From RGIG5612 sp964528825 (lineage in GTDB: Bacteria > Bacillota > Clostridia > Lachnospirales > Lachnospiraceae), in the NCBI GenBank assembly GCA_964528825.1, contig CAZGVB010000044.1, forward strand, positions 1 through 9,934: a DNA stretch of 9,934 nucleotides, in the 5' to 3' direction. A program made the position numbers and the translations under genes. Every line of letters begins with the position of its first letter. Positions within the stretch are counted from its first letter, which is position 1. The notes below the pieces were generated by a model that did no database searches, was not told the origin of the DNA, and saw only the letters and a list, made by a program, of their open reading frames with translations. Of the stretch, positions 5,821 through 9,934 are shown in pieces.

Positions 5821-5867
5821 ATCAATGGATGTATTTATCTGTAGACTTAGAAACGGAGGTGCAGGCA

Positions 5868-7130
5868 ATGAGCAGGATCATTAAGATCAGAGAACTTGAG
5901 CTTGGTATCGGAAGACCGAAGATCTGTGTCCCCATAATGGGAAGAAGTGAGACCGAATTTCTCACTTCACTCGAGAATGCAGATAACAGTGCATGCGATC
6001 TTATTGAGATACGCGCCGATTATTACAGCTGTGCAGACGATCCGGGAAAGGTAAAATCCCTCCTTAGAAAGATCAGAAGAGGTACCGAAAAACCCATCTT
6101 GTTCACCTTGCGCAGAGCAGAGGAAGGTGGGAAAATACAAGTCTCATCTGAGTATTACAGAGAACTGCTTTCCATGGTCGCACTTTCGAAGCTTGCGGAT
6201 CTTGTAGATGTTGAGTATTCTGCAGTGGCGGGAGACAAGAAATTTATAGAGACGCTTAAGACCTGCGGAACATATGTCATTATCTCAAAACATGATTTTG
6301 ACAAGACACCGGACATGCAAGCTATCTTGGATTCATATCTCAAAATGGAAATGCTCGGCGCAGATATCGTCAAGGCGGCATATATGCCAAGTACAAGGCG
6401 GGATGTTCTCAATCTGATAAGTGCCGCGGAGGAATTCTCCGGAGACGGTTCACATTGCAATATCATCGCGATATCTATGGGCAGGCTCGGCGTTGTCAGT
6501 CGTGTGATGGGTGAATTCCTGGGAAGCGTAGTCACATTCGCATCTCTTGGGGAATCCTCAGCACCGGGACAGATAGATGTCGCAAATATGAAAAATGTTT
6601 TGGATATCCTTCACAATAATGATAAAAAGGTCATACTTGTCGGCTTTATAGGCACAGGAAAGACTGCTGTTGCAAATGCGCTCAGCAATTATTACGGGCT
6701 TAGAAAAATTGATCTGAATGCGTATATAGAGTTTAAAGAGGAAGCGGCAATATCGGATCTTATCTCGGATGACATGGAGCTTTTTCTCGATAAGGAGACT
6801 AAATATCTGCGAAGGGTTTTAAAAAAGGATGTACAGGTCATCTCTGCAGGCACGGGAGTTGCGCTCAGGGAAGAAAATGTGGAGATGATGAGACGCAGCG
6901 GATTTATAGTTTTGCTCAAGGCGAGACCTGAAACGATCGCTCAAAGACTTAAAGATGATCCCGGCAGACATACCATAAATGAGGTCATCGATCTTGAGTC
7001 AATGGATAAGCTTATGAGAAGCACATCCGGTGTATATGAGGATATTGCAAATCTGACAATAGACACTGATGAAAAAAATATTGAACAGATAAGTAAGGAA
7101 ATAGTTGAAAGATTGGGATTTACAATGTAA
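5868..7130 (+). CDS. aroD: Type I 3-dehydroquinate dehydratase fused to a degenerate shikimate-kinase-like domain
   Basis: The N-terminal half (about 1-245 of 420) is a type I dehydroquinase, which dehydrates 3-dehydroquinate to 3-dehydroshikimate through a lysine Schiff base. Visible residues are Glu47 in LIEIRADYY, Arg82 and Glu86 in LRRAEEGG, His142 in SKHDFDKTP, the Schiff-base Lys169 in GADIVKAAYMP, Arg212 in SRVMGE, and Ser231/Gln235 in SAPGQI. The C-terminal half (253-420) has the shikimate-kinase fold with P-loop GFIGTGKT (259-266), LID Arg367 and a final VYEDIANLTIDTD. The usual shikimate contacts are changed: the DxD aspartate to Asn284, the FR arginine to Leu307, the central Gly of GGG to Thr329, and the RxPLY arginine to Thr386. 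Dehydroquinase activity is likely; shikimate kinase activity is doubtful. The start at 5868 follows GGAGGT by seven bases; an in-frame ATG at 5829 has no ribosome site. Confidence 0.9.
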   Translation: MSRIIKIRELELGIGRPKICVPIMGRSETEFLTSLENADNSACDLIEIRADYYSCADDPGKVKSLLRKIRRGTEKPILFTLRRAEEGGKIQVSSEYYRELLSMVALSKLADLVDVEYSAVAGDKKFIETLKTCGTYVIISKHDFDKTPDMQAILDSYLKMEMLGADIVKAAYMPSTRRDVLNLISAAEEFSGDGSHCNIIAISMGRLGVVSRVMGEFLGSVVTFASLGESSAPGQIDVANMKNVLDILHNNDKKVILVGFIGTGKTAVANALSNYYGLRKIDLNAYIEFKEEAAISDLISDDMELFLDKETKYLRRVLKKDVQVISAGTGVALREENVEMMRRSGFIVLLKARPETIAQRLKDDPGRHTINEVIDLESMDKLMRSTSGVYEDIANLTIDTDEKNIEQISKEIVERLGFTM

Positions 7131-7133
7131 AAT
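7105..7133 (+). promoter_or_regulatory. Candidate efp promoter inside the end of the aroD fusion gene
   Basis: TTGAAA (7105-7110), a 17-base spacer and TAAAAT (7128-7133) each match consensus at five of six. The -10 box overlaps the TAA stop of the upstream gene. The start would be near 7140, leaving room for the AGGAGG site at 7153-7158. Confidence 0.5.
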
Positions 7134-7165
7134 AAATTGTATTTTGCCATTTAGGAGGGTTAATT

Positions 7166-7723
7166 ATGATTTCAGCTTCTGATTTCAGAAACGGACGTAC
7201 CGTTATTATAGATGGAGAGGCATGCCAGATCATCGAATTTCAGCATGTTAAGCCGGGTAAGGGTGCAGCATTTGTAAGAACAAAGTACAGAAAGATCATT
7301 TCAGGCTCGGTTATTGAGACATCATTTAAGCCTGAGGATAAGTTCGATGAGGCAGTTATAGAGAGAAGCAATGCGCAGTATCTTTATAATGACGGAGATT
7401 CTTATATCTTCATGGATAATGAGACCTTTGAACAGACTGCCATACCGAATGATGAGGCAGCTGAGGCAATGAAGTTTGTCAAGGAAAATGAAGAAGTAAA
7501 GCTTCTTATGTTCCAAGGAAAGGTATTTTCTATCGAGCCGCCTATATCTGTAGTGCTTGAGGTCACACAGACAGATCCGGGATTTAAGGGAAATACGGCA
7601 ACTAATGCAACGAAGCCTGCGATAGTCGAGACGGGTGCACAGGTTATGGTTCCGCTTTTCATTGAGACAGGTGAGATGATAAAGATAGATACCAGAACCG
7701 GAGAATATTCTTCAAGAGCATAA
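7166..7723 (+). CDS. efp: Translation elongation factor P
   Basis: EF-P binds between the ribosomal P and E sites and relieves stalling at polyproline stretches. The 185-residue product has the full three-domain length: a KOW-like N-terminal domain and two OB-type domains. The exposed loop HVKPGKGAAFVRTK carries Lys32, the position that is modified in Bacillus subtilis EF-P (5-aminopentanol). The central GDSYIFMDNETFEQ and the C-terminal TDPGFKGNTATNATKPA and VPLFIETGEMIKIDTRTGEY are family signatures. The ATG follows an AGGAGG ribosome site by seven bases. The gene follows the aroD fusion by 35 bases, echoing the frequent Firmicute linkage of a dehydroquinase gene with efp. An intrinsic terminator lies just downstream. 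Confidence 0.97.
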   Translation: MISASDFRNGRTVIIDGEACQIIEFQHVKPGKGAAFVRTKYRKIISGSVIETSFKPEDKFDEAVIERSNAQYLYNDGDSYIFMDNETFEQTAIPNDEAAEAMKFVKENEEVKLLMFQGKVFSIEPPISVVLEVTQTDPGFKGNTATNATKPAIVETGAQVMVPLFIETGEMIKIDTRTGEYSSRA

Positions 7724-7743
7724 TAGGTAATATAAAAAGATAG

Positions 7744-7773
7744 AAAGCTGCAGAGGATCTCTGCAGCTTTTTT
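7744..7773 (+). terminator. Intrinsic terminator after efp, probably shared with convergent tRNA-Arg
   Basis: A perfect 12-base-pair stem (AAAGCTGCAGAG with CTCTGCAGCTTT, loop GAT) is followed by TTT, so six T in all run from 7768. It ends efp rightward. On the opposite strand the same stem is followed by a less regular T-rich stretch, so it may also end the convergent tRNA-Arg transcript. Confidence 0.93.
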
Positions 7774-7784
7774 GTATCAGGCAA

Positions 7785-7856
7785 TGCATTCGGCGGGAAT
7801 CGAACCCGCATTTTCGGCTCCGGAGGCCGACGCTCTATCCATTGGGCTACGAATGC
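7785..7856 (-). tRNA. tRNA-Arg (anticodon CCG)
   Basis: On the minus strand the 72-base gene folds as a cloverleaf. The acceptor stem GCATTCG pairs with CGAATGC, the anticodon stem TCGGC/GCCGA encloses loop CTCCGGA, and the T arm is GCGGG-TTCGATT-CCCGC. The discriminator is A and no CCA is encoded. Anticodon CCG reads the Arg codon CGG. The D stem GCCC/GAGC contains a C-A mismatch at its third pair (normally T-A in tRNA-Arg), the only irregularity. The gene is convergent with efp and divergent from the pyruvate oxidoreductase gene. Confidence 0.95.
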
Positions 7857-7867
7857 GCTTGGTTCAT

Positions 7868-7896
7868 ATTTTTGAATTTTTTTAAATATTTGTCAA
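7868..7896 (-). promoter_or_regulatory. Promoter of tRNA-Arg
   Basis: On the minus strand a perfect TTGACA (plus-strand 7891-7896), a 17-base AT-rich spacer and AAAAAT (7868-7873, four of six) give a start near 7861, five bases before the mature tRNA. Confidence 0.6.
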
Positions 7897-7897
7897 G

Positions 7898-7924
7898 CAG
7901 AAAAGCATCGTTTTCTGTTTTTTT
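7898..7924 (+). terminator. Weak hairpin with T7, possible rightward terminator
   Basis: CAGAAAA (7898-7904) pairs with TTTTCTG (7911-7917) around GCATCG, and seven T follow (7918-7924). The stem is AT-rich and weak. It could stop read-through reaching the oxidoreductase gene from efp, but no gene ends here. Confidence 0.3.
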
Positions 7925-8024
7925 GACTGTTTTTTCGATGGTTTTTGTGATATCTCTGCGGATATTACTTTATATTTACCAAATGATTGTATAATTATCT
8001 GAACAAATTGTGCAAAAAAAATAC

Positions 8025-8053
8025 TGTAAAAAAATTCGCCGCTATGATATAGT
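8025..8053 (+). promoter_or_regulatory. Candidate promoter for pyruvate:ferredoxin oxidoreductase
   Basis: TATAGT (8048-8053) preceded by TGA is an extended -10 box, with TGTAAA (8025-8030, three of six) 17 bases upstream. The start would be near 8060. The same TATGATATA context occurs at the phosphate transporter promoter (2785-2795). A perfect TATAAT at 7990-7995 without a good -35 box is an alternative or additional start. Confidence 0.4.
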
Positions 8054-8181
8054 ACTCGAGACTTTTTTGTTTATATATTTATACAATCGACATTCGAATT
8101 CACAGACACCGCATACAAGCGGCTTGAATGTTGCTTGAAAAAATGTTATAGGCTTATAATTTTTGGGAGGATTTTTTTACC

Positions 8182-9934
8182 ATGTCGAGAAAGATGAAGA
8201 CCATGGATGGCAACACTGCGGCAGCGCATGTGTCATATGCTTATTCAGACGTCGCAGCTATTTATCCGATCACACCATCGTCAGTTATGGCAGAGCTGTC
8301 GGATAAGTGGGCAGCTGAAGGTGTAAAGAACATTTTCGGCAGAGAAGTGCAGGTAACGGAAATGCAGTCAGAGGCAGGAGCGGCAGGCGCTGTTCACGGC
8401 TCACTTGCGGCAGGTGCACTCACGACTACATTTACAGCTTCTCAGGGTCTTCTTCTGATGATCCCTAACATGTACAAGATCGCGGGTGAGCATCTTCCGG
8501 CAGTTATAGATGTTTCGGCAAGGGCAATAGCTACACATGCACTGTCGATATTCGGTGATCATTCGGATATTTATGCCTGCAGGCAGACAGGATTTGCTTT
8601 CCTTTGCGAATCAAGTGTTCAGGAGGTAATGGATCTTACTCCCGCTGCACATTGCAGTGCTATAAAGGGCAGAGTGCCATTTGTCAATTTCTTCGACGGA
8701 TTTCGGACCTCACATGAGATTCAAAAGATAGAGGAATGGGATTATGAAGACCTGAAGGACCTTATTGATCTTGACGCAGTAGCGGATTTTAAGGCAACTT
8801 CTCTTAATCCAGAAAGAGCTTGTCAGCAAGGCTCGGCACAAAATCCGGATATATTCTTCCAGGTAAGAGAAGCCAGCAACAATCATTATGCGGCACTTCC
8901 TGCTATAGTTGAAGAATATATGAATAAGATCAACGAAAAGATCGGTACGAACTATGGCCTTTTCAATTATTACGGAGCATCGGATGCCGAGCATGTCATC
9001 ATCGCCATGGGATCTGTATGTGAGACTATTGAAGAAGTAGTTGATTTCCTGAACGGGCAGGGCGGAAAATACGGTGTTGTAAAGGTAAGGCTCTACAGAC
9101 CTTTCAGTGCGCAGCATCTTATTAATGCTATTCCTGAGACTGTAAAGCAGATAAGCGTACTTGATCGTACCAAGGAACCCGGTTCTCTCGGTGAACCTTT
9201 GTATCTTGATGTTGTTGCGGCACTTAGAGACAGTAAGTTCCATAACACGCCTATATTCAGCGGAAGGTACGGACTGGGCAGCAAGGATACCAATTCCGCT
9301 CAGATCATTGCCGTATTCAACAATAAGGAAAAGAAAGAGTTCACTATAGGTATAAATGATGACGTCACACATCTTTCACTTGATGCATCATATAAGCCGG
9401 TTACGGTTCCGGATTCCATTATCAGCTGCAAGTTCTGGGGCCTTGGTGCCGACGGAACGGTAGGTGCAAACAAGAATTCTATCAAGATCATAGGTGACAA
9501 TACTGATCAGTATGCACAGGCATATTTCGATTATGATTCCAAAAAATCAGGCGGTGTGACAGTATCACATCTTCGTTTCGGAAAGGACCCGATCAAATCG
9601 ACTTATTTGATCGATCAGGCAGATTTCGTTGCATGTCATAATCCGTCATATGTGCGCAAGTATAACATGGTACAGGATGTTAAGGACGGAGGGACATTCC
9701 TTCTTAATTGTTCATGGGATGCAGAACAGCTGTCGGCCAATCTTCCAGGACAGGCAAAGCGTTATATAGCACAGCACAATATTAATTTTTATACCATAGA
9801 TGGTGTTAAGATAGGCAAAGAGATCGGACTCGGAGGCAGGATAAATACAGTTCTTCAATCTGCTTTCTTTAAGCTCGCAAATATCATTCCGGAGGATGAG
9901 GCAAACCGTCTCATGAAGGAAGCCGCCAAGAAGT
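8182..9934 (+). CDS. nifJ: Pyruvate:ferredoxin (flavodoxin) oxidoreductase, N-terminal 584 codons
   Basis: This homodimeric cytosolic enzyme oxidises pyruvate with CoA to acetyl-CoA and CO2 and passes electrons to ferredoxin, the central step of pyruvate fermentation in anaerobes. The frame stays open to the window end, about half of the usual ~1170-1200 residues. Visible parts are domain I with YPITPSS (Thr31), VTEMQSEAGAAGA (Glu64) and VSARAIATHALSIFGDHSD (Arg114), which correspond to pyruvate/TPP-site residues in the Desulfovibrio africanus enzyme, and GRVPFVNFFDGFRTSHE. Domain II has the DRTKEPGSLGEPLYLDV motif. The gamma-type domain III has FWGLGADGTVGANKNSIKIIG. The ferredoxin-like [4Fe-4S] domain and the C-terminal TPP domain lie beyond the edge. 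The start at 8182 follows GGGAGG by eleven bases across a T7 run, slightly long spacing. It is divergent from tRNA-Arg. Confidence 0.96.
   Translation, partial: MSRKMKTMDGNTAAAHVSYAYSDVAAIYPITPSSVMAELSDKWAAEGVKNIFGREVQVTEMQSEAGAAGAVHGSLAAGALTTTFTASQGLLLMIPNMYKIAGEHLPAVIDVSARAIATHALSIFGDHSDIYACRQTGFAFLCESSVQEVMDLTPAAHCSAIKGRVPFVNFFDGFRTSHEIQKIEEWDYEDLKDLIDLDAVADFKATSLNPERACQQGSAQNPDIFFQVREASNNHYAALPAIVEEYMNKINEKIGTNYGLFNYYGASDAEHVIIAMGSVCETIEEVVDFLNGQGGKYGVVKVRLYRPFSAQHLINAIPETVKQISVLDRTKEPGSLGEPLYLDVVAALRDSKFHNTPIFSGRYGLGSKDTNSAQIIAVFNNKEKKEFTIGINDDVTHLSLDASYKPVTVPDSIISCKFWGLGADGTVGANKNSIKIIGDNTDQYAQAYFDYDSKKSGGVTVSHLRFGKDPIKSTYLIDQADFVACHNPSYVRKYNMVQDVKDGGTFLLNCSWDAEQLSANLPGQAKRYIAQHNINFYTIDGVKIGKEIGLGGRINTVLQSAFFKLANIIPEDEANRLMKEAAKK

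Larger units (their letters stand above)
7857..8181. other. Divergent region between tRNA-Arg and pyruvate oxidoreductase
   Basis: This 325-base AT-rich stretch has no gene. It contains the leftward tRNA promoter, a hairpin with a T-run (7898-7924), two candidate rightward promoters and a leader of over 100 bases. The leader has a small hairpin (CCGC-N6-GCGG, 8108-8121) and a GGGAGG ribosome site (8165-8170), eleven bases before the oxidoreductase ATG. No known riboswitch was recognised. Confidence 0.55.

Noticed and set aside
5829..5867. Upstream in-frame ATG giving 13 more residues on the aroD fusion
   Set aside because: There is no ribosome site before 5829, it would sit at the predicted transcription start, and the ATG at 5868 has GGAGGT at ideal spacing and the natural family start.
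8131..8160. TATAAT at 8155-8160 as the oxidoreductase promoter
   Set aside because: It would start transcription at about 8167, inside the GGGAGG ribosome site, leaving the mRNA without a usable one.
8710..9372. 220-codon open frame on the minus strand
   Set aside because: It lies wholly inside the well-conserved pyruvate oxidoreductase frame, has no family features, and is a shadow of that coding sequence.

Overview
The window looks like a chromosomal segment from an anaerobic, low-to-moderate GC Firmicute of the class Clostridia, most likely Lachnospiraceae-like. The grounds are: strong purine-rich Shine-Dalgarno sites, sigma-A type promoters with TTGACA/TATAAT-like boxes, a pyruvate:ferredoxin oxidoreductase gene, Firmicute-type MntP, NrdR, YqeG and EF-P proteins, and tRNA genes without an encoded CCA. 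The taxon is inferred from gene content and style, not from a search. Most of the content is core housekeeping; I see no phage, insertion sequence, CRISPR array or defence island.

Layout. Positions 1-80 hold the first codons of a minus-strand ABC-transporter ATPase that runs off the left edge. A divergent spacer (81-460) with degenerate repeats and a palindrome leads to a promoter and a 63-residue hypothetical protein (461-652). Next come mntP (manganese efflux, 834-1412), tRNA-Gly(GCC) (1523-1595), a gene-free stretch with tandem repeats and palindromes (1602-1928), a nitrilase-superfamily amidohydrolase (1929-2726), and a Na/phosphate cotransporter with a PhoU-like tail (2939-4699). The cotransporter is preceded by a 28-codon leader ORF. 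Then follow nrdR (4757-5209) and yqeG (5212-5748), two bases apart, a fused type I dehydroquinase/shikimate-kinase-like gene (5868-7130), efp (7166-7723), a shared terminator, tRNA-Arg(CCG) on the minus strand, and the 5' 1753 bases of pyruvate:ferredoxin oxidoreductase (8182 to the right edge).

How the parts work together. nrdR-yqeG are very probably co-transcribed. The aroD-kinase fusion and efp follow in the same direction, but each has a plausible promoter of its own. The remaining genes act independently: metal export, phosphate uptake, amide hydrolysis, aromatic amino acid synthesis, translation and pyruvate fermentation.

The most unusual item is the aroD fusion. Its N-terminal dehydroquinase half has every catalytic residue. 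Its C-terminal half is clearly a shikimate-kinase fold with an intact P-loop, but it has lost the four positions that normally hold shikimate. It may be a repurposed or regulatory domain rather than a working shikimate kinase. Secondary points of interest are the leader ORF before the phosphate transporter, a promoter placed so close to mntP that its mRNA would be nearly leaderless, and two sets of degenerate ~35-base intergenic repeats.
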